Shown here: piece by piece, positions 8,220-17,879 of the stretch
How the letters are laid out: every line of letters begins with the position of its first letter
How positions within the stretch are numbered: the first letter of the stretch is position 1
Assembly (NCBI GenBank): GCA_030592635.1
Contig: JAUVIS010000010.1
Coordinates: forward strand, 1 to 33,691
Source: Candidatus Fermentibacteraceae bacterium
GTDB lineage: Bacteria; Fermentibacterota; Fermentibacteria; Fermentibacterales; JCC-6
Length of the DNA stretch: 33,691 bases
Reading direction: 5' to 3'
The notes under the pieces: model-generated
Seen by the model: the letters and a program-made list of their open reading frames with translations, nothing else
Told to the model about the DNA's origin: nothing
Databases searched by the model: none
Position numbers and translations under genes: made by a program

Positions 8220-9351
8220 GGAACATCCTCACGGCTTCAAGTGTGTTTTCTATGTCGCTGACGGTAGTGAATATTCCCGGGCTGAGCCTTACCGTGCCTC
8301 CCGGAAATGTACCTATTGTTCTGTGCGCGGACGCGGCGCAGTGAAAACCGTGTCGGCAGCAGATGTTGTGCTCCCGGGAAAGGTAATCAGCGATTGCTGC
8401 TGTACACGAATCCCTCAGTGTAAATGAGACAACAGCGGTCCAGAGCATGGCTGACGACGGTCTGTAAACTGTTGCGCCGTTGATTTCTTCAATACCTCTG
8501 GCGAGCATACCGGCGATCTTCATTTTTCTTCTGTATATCTCCTCAAGACCAATGGAATTCAAGTACTCAATTCCAGCAAGAAGACCGGCCAGCCCGGGAC
8601 CGTTCATAGTACCGGCTTCAAAACGGTCGGGAAGAAAATCCGGGTGCCTTGTCTTCTCGGACAGACTGCCTGTTCCCCCCTGAGCCAGAGATTGTATCTG
8701 ATCGGGATCAAAGCCGTCAGCAAATACCATCCCGCCAGTCCCGGGAACTCCAAGCAGACCCTTGTGCCCTGTGAACGCAATTATGTCTGCTCCCTGCAGG
8801 AAGCTTACCGGCACCATCCCGGCACTCTGAGCCGCATCCAGAAGAAAGACTGTCCCGCTGGAACGGCATATACTTGAAACAGCCGCCACATCCTGCACAG
8901 TTCCTGTAACATTTGATCCGTGATTGAGAACAGCAAGTTTTGCTCCGGCAATGTTTTTTTGAAAAGCCTGGAGATCAAGATGCCCCTGTCCATCGCAGGG
9001 AGAGTAAACCACATTCACACCTTTTTCCGAAAGCGCGGTAAGCGGGCGAGTTACAGCATTGTGTTCCATTGTGGAGGATACAACTTTATCTCCACGGTAA
9101 AGCATTCCGTGAAGAACTGTGTTGATAGCCCAGGTCACATTGTGAGTAAATATTACATTGAGAGGGTTATTGCCGCCGAAAAAAGATGAAACGGCCTCAC
9201 GGCAGTCAAGGACAACACCAAGAGCATCAAGAGCTGCTGAGCAGTTTCCTCTGGCAGGGCTGGCTCCCGTGTTTCTTATGTAGCTGGAAACAGCTTCAAC
9301 AACCGAATCCGGTTTAGGCCAGGAAGTGGAAGCATTGTCAAGGTAGATCAA
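8212..9351 (-). CDS. Class V aminotransferase, cysteine desulfurase family
   Basis: IYLDNASTSWPKP start, NHGSNVTGTVQD, FLLDAAQSAG, FTGHKGLLG PLP-Lys motif, late CCRHGFHCA; TTG start with AAAGGA upstream. Confidence 0.88.
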   Translation of the reverse strand: MIYLDNASTSWPKPDSVVEAVSSYIRNTGASPARGNCSAALDALGVVLDCREAVSSFFGGNNPLNVIFTHNVTWAINTVLHGMLYRGDKVVSSTMEHNAVTRPLTALSEKGVNVVYSPCDGQGHLDLQAFQKNIAGAKLAVLNHGSNVTGTVQDVAAVSSICRSSGTVFLLDAAQSAGMVPVSFLQGADIIAFTGHKGLLGVPGTGGMVFADGFDPDQIQSLAQGGTGSLSEKTRHPDFLPDRFEAGTMNGPGLAGLLAGIEYLNSIGLEEIYRRKMKIAGMLARGIEEINGATVYRPSSAMLWTAVVSFTLRDSCTAAIADYLSREHNICCRHGFHCAASAHRTIGTFPGGTVRLSPGIFTTVSDIENTLEAVRMFHE

Positions 9352-9493
9352 CAGAGTGTCCTTTCTTCGCCGGACAAATATACATTCAGCGGAGACACTC
9401 AATATATGTGTTTACAGAAAAAGGTCTCGCCGCACCGGAAAGATCGGGCAACCGGCTGTGCAGTTTCTTATGCCGCCACCGGACAAACTAATG

Positions 9494-9940
9494 TCAGGAG
9501 TACACGCAAGTTACCGTGGTTTCCCCCAGTATGTGGCCTTCCATGGCTGATTCAAGCATGGATGCCGTTACTTCCGCGTCTGGAATATTCAAACTCTGAT
9601 CAAGAGCATACAGCGAGAAGGTCAGCGAAAGATCCGGAAGCTTCTCTGCCGGGCCGGTCCATCCTGTGCCAAGAAGGTCATTTGTTCCCTGGCACATCCC
9701 GCCGGGAAGTACACGCTCGGCAGGAAGCCTGCCGTAGATCGTTTTCCTGCTGTTTGGAATATTCCACAACACCCAGAGAACCCTGCCTCTGGACGAGTGG
9801 CATATCAGAGCCAGACTTCCTGTTCCCTCGGGCTCTTCCGCCCATCCGAATGGAGGAGACGCATTGAGACCCGATGAAGCATACCAGCCGGGAAGATATC
9901 CGCCATCAGTGAAAGCACTACTGCAAATTTTAAACTCCAT
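9494..9940 (-). CDS. PEBP (YbhB/YbcL, Raf-kinase-inhibitor-like) family protein, divergent
   Basis: FKICSSAFTDGGYLPGWYASSGLNASPPFGWAEEPEGTGSLALI and LWNIP resemble PEBP; ATG at 9940 preceded by a G-rich SD. Confidence 0.65.
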   Translation of the reverse strand: MEFKICSSAFTDGGYLPGWYASSGLNASPPFGWAEEPEGTGSLALICHSSRGRVLWVLWNIPNSRKTIYGRLPAERVLPGGMCQGTNDLLGTGWTGPAEKLPDLSLTFSLYALDQSLNIPDAEVTASMLESAMEGHILGETTVTCVYS

Positions 9941-9978
9941 GGTAACTCTTTCTCCCCCCCTGTGAAGCAACATATTGA

Positions 9979-10938
9979 TTATTTTCTCTGTTGTAAATAC
10001 CCTTCCTTTTTCGGACTCCGGCAACTGTCGACATCTCCGCAGGGAGAGAACGGTTCCACCCGCGCGATTACATCCCTCACGGATGAATCACTGTCCATAA
10101 TACTTTCCTCCACCTGCCTGCTGATCATGTACCCCTGCGTAACAGAGTTGTCTCCTTCAACCTGAAGGTGAAGATCTACATAAATTCCTCCGCCCTGCAT
10201 GCGCGCTCTGAAACGGTGAATACTTATTACACCCTTCACCTGTTCAGCGGCTTTCCTCATCTTGTCAACGACCTCCACCGGTGGAGCAGAGTTGGTTACT
10301 TCTCCGAGAACCGGCTGCAGCACTTTCCATCCGGCCTTTACTATGAATACAGAGACAACGACGCCTCCAATACTGTCCAGAAACATCAGAGACCTGCTGA
10401 GCATTGAGGCAGTTACTGCGATGAGAACGGGGATTGAACTTAACCCGTCGGATCTGTGATGCCAGGCGTTCGCGGCAAGAGCGCCGGATCCGGTTTCCCG
10501 CGCCTTTTTCAGGGTCCAGCGAAACAGAAATTCCTTCGCGATAAGCGAGACAGCGGCGGCAAAAACTGCAAACAGGCCGGGTTTCACCGATGTCGCATTT
10601 CCTCCAAGCGCTTTCAGCGAGTCAAAAGCTATCCCGGTGCCGGTGAGTATAAGCATCAGCCCGATAAAAAGGCTGACAACAGTTTCAATGCCTTTGTGCC
10701 CCATTGGATGGCTGTCATCGGGGGGTCTGCACCAGTACCTGGCTCCGACTATTACCGCCATATCAGTTGTAAGGTCGGACAGGCTGTGTACAGCATCCGC
10801 CATAAGAGCCCTGCTTCCGGCCACAATGCCTGCATATCCTTTCAATGCAGTCAGGAGAACATTAACGATCAGGCCCGCAACAGCAGTTCGCTGTATGCGT
10901 TCAGCCTTCCGAAGAGACCCTTGAGATGTACTCTGCAT
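9979..10938 (-). CDS. Cation diffusion facilitator family transporter
   Basis: LMADAVHSLSDLTTDMAV and AWHHRSDGLSS metal-site motifs, C-terminal CDF domain; ATG at 10938 with GGAG upstream. Confidence 0.92.
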   Translation of the reverse strand: MQSTSQGSLRKAERIQRTAVAGLIVNVLLTALKGYAGIVAGSRALMADAVHSLSDLTTDMAVIVGARYWCRPPDDSHPMGHKGIETVVSLFIGLMLILTGTGIAFDSLKALGGNATSVKPGLFAVFAAAVSLIAKEFLFRWTLKKARETGSGALAANAWHHRSDGLSSIPVLIAVTASMLSRSLMFLDSIGGVVVSVFIVKAGWKVLQPVLGEVTNSAPPVEVVDKMRKAAEQVKGVISIHRFRARMQGGGIYVDLHLQVEGDNSVTQGYMISRQVEESIMDSDSSVRDVIARVEPFSPCGDVDSCRSPKKEGYLQQRK

Positions 10939-12184
10939 AGAACTCCACACACATTAAATAGTCCGTAATGGAAATGCTCTCATCAGCTGAATGAAGAGCT
11001 CCAACCCCCCTCCGGTCAAGATGAACAGGGAGAAATCGGTATGTATTTTTTGCGACCTGTGAGTACCTTCTTGAATCGGTGGCAGCCGGAAATACACCGC
11101 ATCTGAATCCGGTTCCGGGAGCAACGGTGTGGAGAATTGAGGTCTCAAGCGCGTTGAAATCCCCGGTTTGTCTGCTGGAAACAGTTGAGGGCTCTGAGAT
11201 ACTTGCATTGTCAAGAAGTTCAACGGTGATACCAAGAGGATCTGCAATACTGTGAATGAATTCAAAAACCTCAGCTACCGAACTGCCCGGAGATGGCCTC
11301 GTGTTGATAACAGCCTCTGCCGTTCCCGGAAGAACATTCTCCTTGTGTCCGGCTGAAAGGATCGTTGGCGCAAATGTGGTTGCGGCCCATCTTGAAGAAC
11401 TTATCCCGCCGGGTATATCAGGCAGGGACATAGAGGCATCATCAAGGGCCACAAGGCCTCTGGCGAGAGTTCCGATTGCAGTCCTGTCGGGAGGCACTGA
11501 GGAATGCCCCTGTACAGCATCAGCTTTGAGTCGAAAAGAAGCATAGCCCTTCTCAGCCAGGGCAACTTCAGCGGTAAAGCTGCCGTCCGATTCTGAATAA
11601 ATGTATCCACCTTCATCCAGAACACTGCTGCATACAATACCACTGTTTTTCAGGCTCTCTGTAATCGCTTTTGCGCCATGAAAACCGCCGACCTCCTCGT
11701 CGTGGCCAAACGCGAGAAACACAGTGCGCCGGGGTTTAAAGCCTCCGGCAAGAAGAAGAGAAACAGCCTCAAGCATTCCTCCATAGCCGCATTTGTAATC
11801 AATGGTTCCTCTGCCCCATATTCTGTTTCGGAATATCTCTCCTCCGAACGGATCATGAGACCAGTGTTTATGTTCACCAGCGGGAACAACATCCTGGTGG
11901 GCAGCAAGCATTACAGGTTCCAGGGAAGGATCGCCTGCCCATTTCAGCAGGATTGACGCGCCGCCAAGAAGCTCCATTTCAAGCACGGAAAATACTTTGC
12001 TCCATACCCTCGCAGAATAATCGCGCATATCATGAAAAGGCTCCAGAGAGAAATCCTCCGGCATTGATATCGTTGGGAATCTGATCGTTCCGGCAAATCG
12101 ACGGATAATACCGTTTTTTTCTTCCCCGGAGAGTTTCAAACCTTTCAGGGGGGCATCATAACTCAATTGGTAACATTTACCCAT
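10901..12184 (-). CDS. M20 family metallopeptidase (carboxypeptidase-like)
   Basis: MLAAHQDVVPAG, WGRGTIDYKCG, FGHDEEVGG, C-terminal GALHSADESI. Confidence 0.92.
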   Translation of the reverse strand: MGKCYQLSYDAPLKGLKLSGEEKNGIIRRFAGTIRFPTISMPEDFSLEPFHDMRDYSARVWSKVFSVLEMELLGGASILLKWAGDPSLEPVMLAAHQDVVPAGEHKHWSHDPFGGEIFRNRIWGRGTIDYKCGYGGMLEAVSLLLAGGFKPRRTVFLAFGHDEEVGGFHGAKAITESLKNSGIVCSSVLDEGGYIYSESDGSFTAEVALAEKGYASFRLKADAVQGHSSVPPDRTAIGTLARGLVALDDASMSLPDIPGGISSSRWAATTFAPTILSAGHKENVLPGTAEAVINTRPSPGSSVAEVFEFIHSIADPLGITVELLDNASISEPSTVSSRQTGDFNALETSILHTVAPGTGFRCGVFPAATDSRRYSQVAKNTYRFLPVHLDRRGVGALHSADESISITDYLMCVEFYAEYISRVSSEG

Positions 12185-13098
12185 CTGATGTTGAATCCTT
12201 CATATCCGAGAGAGTCGATTCTCACAAAAACGCTCTCGGCAATTTCCATTGCATCGCCGAAGGTGGATTCAGAAGGAAAAAGCAGAGTAACATGTACCGG
12301 TCTCTCGTCAGTGTTTCTTCTGCTTATGGTTCGCGCTGCCTGATTCATTCCGCTCCTGAAAACCCGTTCATCAAACCTGTAGCCACTGGCGGGTTCAACT
12401 ATATCCTTGTTGTATTCCTCGACAATGCATCTGAACCACTGATCAGTGAAGAGTATTTTCAGTTCCACGGGCTGAACCTCTGCGGAATCGTCCAGCAGGG
12501 CAAGTATAGGCACTGCGGTGTAGCTTGTTTCAGTTGAATCAGTCCAGGCATAAAGCGAATCCGGAGCCAGCATTCTGAAGTCATTACTGTTGATCTTCTG
12601 CAGCATATAGTTTACAACCGGTTGAATTGACATGGAGCCGCTGCCAAGGAAAGAGACCCCCGTACCCTCTGGAATCAGGGAAAGATCAACATTGGTTCTG
12701 GGTGAAGCCGATGTGCCTTCAGCGTTAAAGACATACACTATGTCAGTGCCCAGCATCAGTGGCAGCGAGTCAATCGAGATCTCCTCCTCAATCACTTCAC
12801 TTACCACATCCATTACAGGCTCATATTCCGCCCGGTCAAAGCTGCTGACAACAAATACAGCGCCTATGACACCCAGGATAAACACCGTCAGGCCGATAAG
12901 ATCGGCGTGCCTTTTTCTGGGGATTGTCAGCTCAATAGCTTTTCCGCTGCCATTCAGTTTCCCGTCGATAAGGGGTTTCTTTATAGCAGCTCTCTGATCC
13001 TTCATGGGGTCTGTCTGCGGCTCAAGCCTGAATCCGCAGATGTTGCACTTACCGGTGTTCCTCCCGTTATCGTGTCCGCAATTTCTACAGCGCATCAA
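12163..13098 (-). CDS. Zinc-ribbon membrane protein with extracytoplasmic domain
   Basis: N-terminal CRNCGHDNGRNTGKCNICG ribbon, one TM (LIGLTVFILGVIGAVFVV), then an exported domain. Confidence 0.7.
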   Translation of the reverse strand: MMRCRNCGHDNGRNTGKCNICGFRLEPQTDPMKDQRAAIKKPLIDGKLNGSGKAIELTIPRKRHADLIGLTVFILGVIGAVFVVSSFDRAEYEPVMDVVSEVIEEEISIDSLPLMLGTDIVYVFNAEGTSASPRTNVDLSLIPEGTGVSFLGSGSMSIQPVVNYMLQKINSNDFRMLAPDSLYAWTDSTETSYTAVPILALLDDSAEVQPVELKILFTDQWFRCIVEEYNKDIVEPASGYRFDERVFRSGMNQAARTISRRNTDERPVHVTLLFPSESTFGDAMEIAESVFVRIDSLGYEGFNIRWVNVTN

Positions 13099-14780
13099 AT
13101 GACCTCCATTGAACTTTCAGCGCTTGAGGCTGAATCCACCTCAGCAGGAGTGTAGAACTCCCTGAAGTACTCTTCATCAATGTAAGGACGATACACTCCC
13201 GACAAACTATCAACAAGTGCTTCTATTGCCTCTGTTTCAAATCTCTGATTAGCTTCAGCAACAACTCTTCCCCTGATATCATCAAAAGAAGGAATGTGCT
13301 CGGGATTAACATCAGTAAGACGGAACCACAACGCAGTTGAGTCAGAAAGAACAACAATTGCTTCTTCACCGGGAAGAAGACCGAAGAGGACATCTCTGTC
13401 ATTCTCCGGAATCATGGGCCTTCTCAAAGGAATTGTTATTGTCTCCTCACCCTCAGCCAGTATGGGAGGGAAGATTTCGAACTGGTCAATCGCAGCCAGA
13501 ACATCATCTCCTGAAGCCATCATCACTTCGACGGTTTCCATTCTGTCGGCGTTCTTGAGAAAAAGTACATGAAAAACTCGACTCTCCAGAACAGGGTAGT
13601 CATCCCGGATTTCCAGATAAACATCGTTCAGAGATGCTGAATCCGAGACAATCCTCACGGAAATTACAAACTCGTAGTATTTGTCAAGAACTGCTTCCCA
13701 GTGTTTCGCTTCCAGTCGGTTTGCCACATCAGGAACGGTATCGAGACCAAGCAGTATTGCTTCCTGCATCTCTATATCAAAAAGAGCAAGTCTCCTCGCG
13801 TAATCACCAAGCCACTTAATGTTGTCTGTGCTTCTGGGAAGATGCCCTGGAAGACCCATAATGTTTTCTGTCACGGAGAAAAGATTCCTTGATCCTCCAT
13901 CCCAGGATACGGCGACAAGATTTTCTTCCTCAGGCTGGAAAATACCGAACATCATACCACGGGCATCGGCATTCGCTGCCATGAGATGCATTACGTCCGG
14001 ATCAACCTGAACATTGTAGACTGTCTTCAGGCTGTCCTCCAGGAATATCTTTCTGGACTCTCTGGATCTTGCGAGCAGCATGGAAGCTATGCGCTGAGAG
14101 TCAACTTCAAATGGCTCAACAGCGTGTGTCCAGGTTGAATCAATCTGAAGCATTCGCCATCCCAGGGCAACCGGGAATGGATCAATAATGTCTCCGGCTT
14201 CAGCTGTAATCAGGTACCCGAAGTCCATGACATTGGAAAAATTCCTGTCAGCAAGAGTGATTTGACCCCTTGTCTGCCTGATGATTTCATCCATACCTAT
14301 TTCCACCGCGAATCCGGAGAGGTGCTCACCGGCTCTTACCATTGAAAGAACGCTGTCTGTAAGAAGACTGTCCTCATGGTAAAAGCAGGTATATGAAATT
14401 CCAGTACCCATTGTTTCCCAGAAATCTCTGACTACTTCATCGCTGATTTCCACCTGATCCAGAACAAAGGAAAGCCACTCCGCCTGAAGAATTTCTCTGG
14501 ATCTTTCGTGAGTTAACCGCACCACTTCCCTGTCGTTGTCAAGTCCAAGTTCAACGGCATGGGCAATGAACAGTTCTCTGGCAATGATGTTGTCTCTGAA
14601 CACATCCACCGAGAGTGTGTCTCCGCGATATCTCTCGAATGACTCGTTTACATTTTCCGGGTAAATATGTCTTTCCCCGACAGAGATAACAGCACCGTCA
14701 GCACCACCTTCAGGGACTGCCCCGCATGCGGAAAGCAATACTGCAGAACCGATCAGAAACAACATTGTAATCTTCTTCAA
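13095..14780 (-). CDS. Lipoprotein with SurA/parvulin-like PPIase modules
   Basis: MKKITMLFLIGSAVLLSACG lipoprotein signal from a TTG start with GGAG upstream; SurA-N-like helical region and parvulin-like segments; ATGA overlap with the next gene. Confidence 0.7.
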   Translation of the reverse strand: MKKITMLFLIGSAVLLSACGAVPEGGADGAVISVGERHIYPENVNESFERYRGDTLSVDVFRDNIIARELFIAHAVELGLDNDREVVRLTHERSREILQAEWLSFVLDQVEISDEVVRDFWETMGTGISYTCFYHEDSLLTDSVLSMVRAGEHLSGFAVEIGMDEIIRQTRGQITLADRNFSNVMDFGYLITAEAGDIIDPFPVALGWRMLQIDSTWTHAVEPFEVDSQRIASMLLARSRESRKIFLEDSLKTVYNVQVDPDVMHLMAANADARGMMFGIFQPEEENLVAVSWDGGSRNLFSVTENIMGLPGHLPRSTDNIKWLGDYARRLALFDIEMQEAILLGLDTVPDVANRLEAKHWEAVLDKYYEFVISVRIVSDSASLNDVYLEIRDDYPVLESRVFHVLFLKNADRMETVEVMMASGDDVLAAIDQFEIFPPILAEGEETITIPLRRPMIPENDRDVLFGLLPGEEAIVVLSDSTALWFRLTDVNPEHIPSFDDIRGRVVAEANQRFETEAIEALVDSLSGVYRPYIDEEYFREFYTPAEVDSASSAESSMEVI

Positions 14781-14875
14781 AACGGACTCCATTCCTTTTA
14801 TGATTTCAGGTTTTACAAGCACACACGATAGCATTATTGTTACCCCTTCAGGCCGAAATGTCAACAGGAGGTGAA

Positions 14876-16213
14876 ATGTTCTTTTCTTTACTGCTGATCT
14901 TGTCCGGTGTTCTCGGATCGGAAACAGTGCTGTACACTCCGTCCACCTGGGATTCCGGGATTTTTGCTGTGGATCCGGAGTCCGGAGATGTCCTGATCAG
15001 CGTTAACGCGGATACGCCGTTCAGACCTGCAAGTACCGTCAAGGCAGTGACTACCCTTACTGCCCTGAACACACTGGGGGCAGCTCATGTTTACTGCACC
15101 ACCATTGAGGTGGATACTCTCGCAAACAGTATTTTTCTCGTAGGGGCCGGAGCTCCACTGCTGTCCATAGAGGATGTGGCAAGAGCAGCGATGGAAACAG
15201 CAGCTGTTCTTCCTGAAAGAACAAATTGGAACCTTTTTCTGGATCCGTCGGCATTAACCGGGGAATCCCATCTGCCGGGCTGGGATGCCGCTGACTGGAA
15301 CAGAACCTACTGTCCACCGGTGGAACCCCTTTGCATCGGGGACAATGTACTTGAAATTGTTGTCGCGTCAGTAAACGGAACAATAAGACTTTTCACCTAC
15401 CCTCCGCTACCGGGACTCAGAGTATTCGCCGGGAATATTACAACAGGCAGCCTTACAGCACTAACTGCCACGGGCGGCAACTGGGAAACCGACCAGCCGG
15501 AAGTGACAGTTTCCGGAACTATCAGAACCGGCACACGGGAAATCCTTTATAAACCCTTTGCCGGAGCCCCTGACGAGCTGGCTCAGGTTCTGTGCGACGA
15601 ACTTGACCTCTGGGATGTTAATGTCAGCTACTCTGGAACAGGAAAAGCGGATTCTTCACTGCTTACCACAGCCGTAATGTATTCTGATCCGCTGTGGATG
15701 ATTCTGGGTTCCATGAACAAATGGAGCAGAAACATTGTAGCGGAACAGATACTCAGGACTGTGGCTAATGAAGAAACGGGGGAATCGGGTTCCACAAGAG
15801 CTGGATGCGATATCTCCGGTACGCTTCTTGACAGCCTGGTACCCGAAGCACGAGGCTGGCAACTCGCCGATGGATCGGGGCTTTCGAGATTCAACCTGCT
15901 CACCCCCAGACAACTCGCTGCTGTATTCACTGCAGGGGCGGGTTCACTTGAATTCGGACCGGAGTTCCTGGCTTCCTTCCCTGTCAACGGCGTGGATGGC
16001 ACACTTTCAGAACGAATGCGAAAATTGCCCGCCGGAGCTTTTCGAGGGAAAACAGGTTCTCTTAATGACACATGTGCCATCGCTGGAATTCTCACCGCCC
16101 AAAGCGGAAGAAGGATTGCTCTGGCAATACTCCTGGAATTTCCCCGGGGACAGATCTGGAGAGCCAGAGCCTGGCAGGACAGATACATTGAGTCAATGTA
16201 CTACAGCCTGTAG
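14876..16213 (+). CDS. dacB: D-alanyl-D-alanine carboxypeptidase/endopeptidase, PBP4 family
   Basis: Signal peptide; STVK (SxxK), SRN (SxN) and KTG motifs in order; GGAGGTGAA SD before the ATG at 14876. Confidence 0.85.
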   Translation: MFFSLLLILSGVLGSETVLYTPSTWDSGIFAVDPESGDVLISVNADTPFRPASTVKAVTTLTALNTLGAAHVYCTTIEVDTLANSIFLVGAGAPLLSIEDVARAAMETAAVLPERTNWNLFLDPSALTGESHLPGWDAADWNRTYCPPVEPLCIGDNVLEIVVASVNGTIRLFTYPPLPGLRVFAGNITTGSLTALTATGGNWETDQPEVTVSGTIRTGTREILYKPFAGAPDELAQVLCDELDLWDVNVSYSGTGKADSSLLTTAVMYSDPLWMILGSMNKWSRNIVAEQILRTVANEETGESGSTRAGCDISGTLLDSLVPEARGWQLADGSGLSRFNLLTPRQLAAVFTAGAGSLEFGPEFLASFPVNGVDGTLSERMRKLPAGAFRGKTGSLNDTCAIAGILTAQSGRRIALAILLEFPRGQIWRARAWQDRYIESMYYSL

Positions 16214-16220
16214 TAAAACC

Positions 16221-16781
16221 CTATTTCACCCGTTCCATGTACTGGCCTGTCCGGGTATCTACCCTGATTTTCTCTCCCTCTTTCACAAACAGAGGAACCT
16301 GCACCACAACCCCCGTCTCCAGGGTAGCGGGTTTTGTACCTCCTGTTGCTGTATCTCCCTTCAAACCGGGATCAGACTTTGTGATAAGTAGTTCAACGAA
16401 ATTGGGAGCTTCCACCATAATTGGCTTGTCGCCAACGGAAAGCACATCAACCTGACAGTTGTCAGTGAGGAAATCAGCTGCGTTACCCACCAGCCCCCCC
16501 GAAAGATCTATCTGTTCATAGGTTCCCGGATCCATAACAGTATATGAATCATCTGTGTGATATAAAAGCTGATAAACCCTTCTTTCCAGCCTGACCTCAG
16601 TAACTCTCTCCCCGGCGCGCCAGGTTTTCTCTATTACTTTCCCCTGAATCACATCTTTCATCTTTGATCGAACAAAGGCGGCGCCCTTGCCGGGATTTAC
16701 ATGCTGAAATTCTGTGATCTGATAGTATCTGCCATCGATATCCAGAACCATGCCTCTTCTGAAATCGTTAGATGTTGCCAT
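16221..16781 (-). CDS. efp: Elongation factor P
   Basis: FRRGMVLDIDGRYYQITEFQHVNPGKGAAFVRSKMKDV with loop Lys; C-terminal VDTRTGQYMERVK. Confidence 0.97.
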   Translation of the reverse strand: MATSNDFRRGMVLDIDGRYYQITEFQHVNPGKGAAFVRSKMKDVIQGKVIEKTWRAGERVTEVRLERRVYQLLYHTDDSYTVMDPGTYEQIDLSGGLVGNAADFLTDNCQVDVLSVGDKPIMVEAPNFVELLITKSDPGLKGDTATGGTKPATLETGVVVQVPLFVKEGEKIRVDTRTGQYMERVK

Positions 16782-16788
16782 CGATTGC

Positions 16789-17226
16789 TTACCTCCGCAA
16801 CAGTTCTTTTACTGTTTCAATTGCTGATAGATATCCATAAATGCCTGCTCCGGAGATAACCACTTCCGCGCCCCCGGCAGTCAGCATTCTGTGTCTGTAT
16901 GGTTCCCTTCTGTGTATCTGGGAAATGTGAACTTCCACCACAGGGCCGTTGAAGGCACGCATGGCATCAAGAACGGCAACAGATGTATGTGAAAACCCTC
17001 CGGGATTGATTATCAATGCATCCAGAGATTCAGAAGCATCGTTAATGGCAGTTACCATCTGCCCTTCCACATCAAACTGCTGAAAAAATACCACAAGCCC
17101 GACCTTCCTGCCCCAGGCAGCGAGCAGGGATTCAAGCTCCGATGCGGAAGTATCGCCGTAGATCATCGGCTCGCGCATACCCAGCGAAGCCAGATTGGGT
17201 CCGTTGAAAATGGCTATTTTGCTCAT
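16789..17226 (-). CDS. aroQ: Type II 3-dehydroquinate dehydratase
   Basis: NGPNLASLGMREPMIYG, INPGGFSHTSVAVLDAM, VEVHISQIHRREPYRH; ATGA overlap with the upstream TPR gene. Confidence 0.92.
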   Translation of the reverse strand: MSKIAIFNGPNLASLGMREPMIYGDTSASELESLLAAWGRKVGLVVFFQQFDVEGQMVTAINDASESLDALIINPGGFSHTSVAVLDAMRAFNGPVVEVHISQIHRREPYRHRMLTAGGAEVVISGAGIYGYLSAIETVKELLRR

Positions 17227-17876
17227 TTCTCGTACGCCGACAGCCCCAATTCCTCGCACTCTTCAGGAGTGAACAGGTTGAACAGACTTCTGGGAGCCCT
17301 GTTCGGGTGCTTAACAGAATCAGAAGCGATTTCGAAAGATTCCCGTGGTGTATCCGTATCGCTGTTCTCTTCAGTTTTCTTCTGTGCCGCAAGTATGGAA
17401 GCCATCCTGCCGGTTTCCGGATAAGTAACATCCTGTCCGGTTACCCTTGCTTCTCTTGCAGCTTCCTTCTTCTTCTCCCGGGATTTCTTCAGCATTTCCT
17501 CAATTTCGGGATCCCCGGGATACTCAAAGAGATACTCCTCAAACAATTCAATCGCACGGTTCCAGTTCCGATTTCCGTAATGGATCTCTGCGAGGCTTCT
17601 AATGGCAATCAGGTTGAGAGGATCAATAGAAATAACCTTCTCGAAGACCTCCAGAGCCTCATCCGTCAACTTCTCAGCAAGGGCGCATCTTCCGAAAACG
17701 ACATTGACTGAAATGTTGTCCGGCCAGCTGCCCAACCCATTTCTGGCCACTTCCAACGCTTCGGTATTTCTCTCAGAGTGACGGAGCTTTCCGGCTAATC
17801 TGACACAAAGAGCCGGCGTCGCTCCGGAAAGCCACTTCTGATATAAATCCTGAATATCACTTTCAATGTCAGGCAC
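17223..17876 (-). CDS. TPR repeat protein
   Basis: Degenerate TPR units (LEVARNGLGSWPDNISVNVVFGRCALAEKLTDEALEVFEKVISIDPLNLIAIRSLAEIHYGNRNWNRAIELFEEYL). Confidence 0.8.
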   Translation of the reverse strand: MPDIESDIQDLYQKWLSGATPALCVRLAGKLRHSERNTEALEVARNGLGSWPDNISVNVVFGRCALAEKLTDEALEVFEKVISIDPLNLIAIRSLAEIHYGNRNWNRAIELFEEYLFEYPGDPEIEEMLKKSREKKKEAAREARVTGQDVTYPETGRMASILAAQKKTEENSDTDTPRESFEIASDSVKHPNRAPRSLFNLFTPEECEELGLSAYEK

Positions 17877-17879
17877 TTT

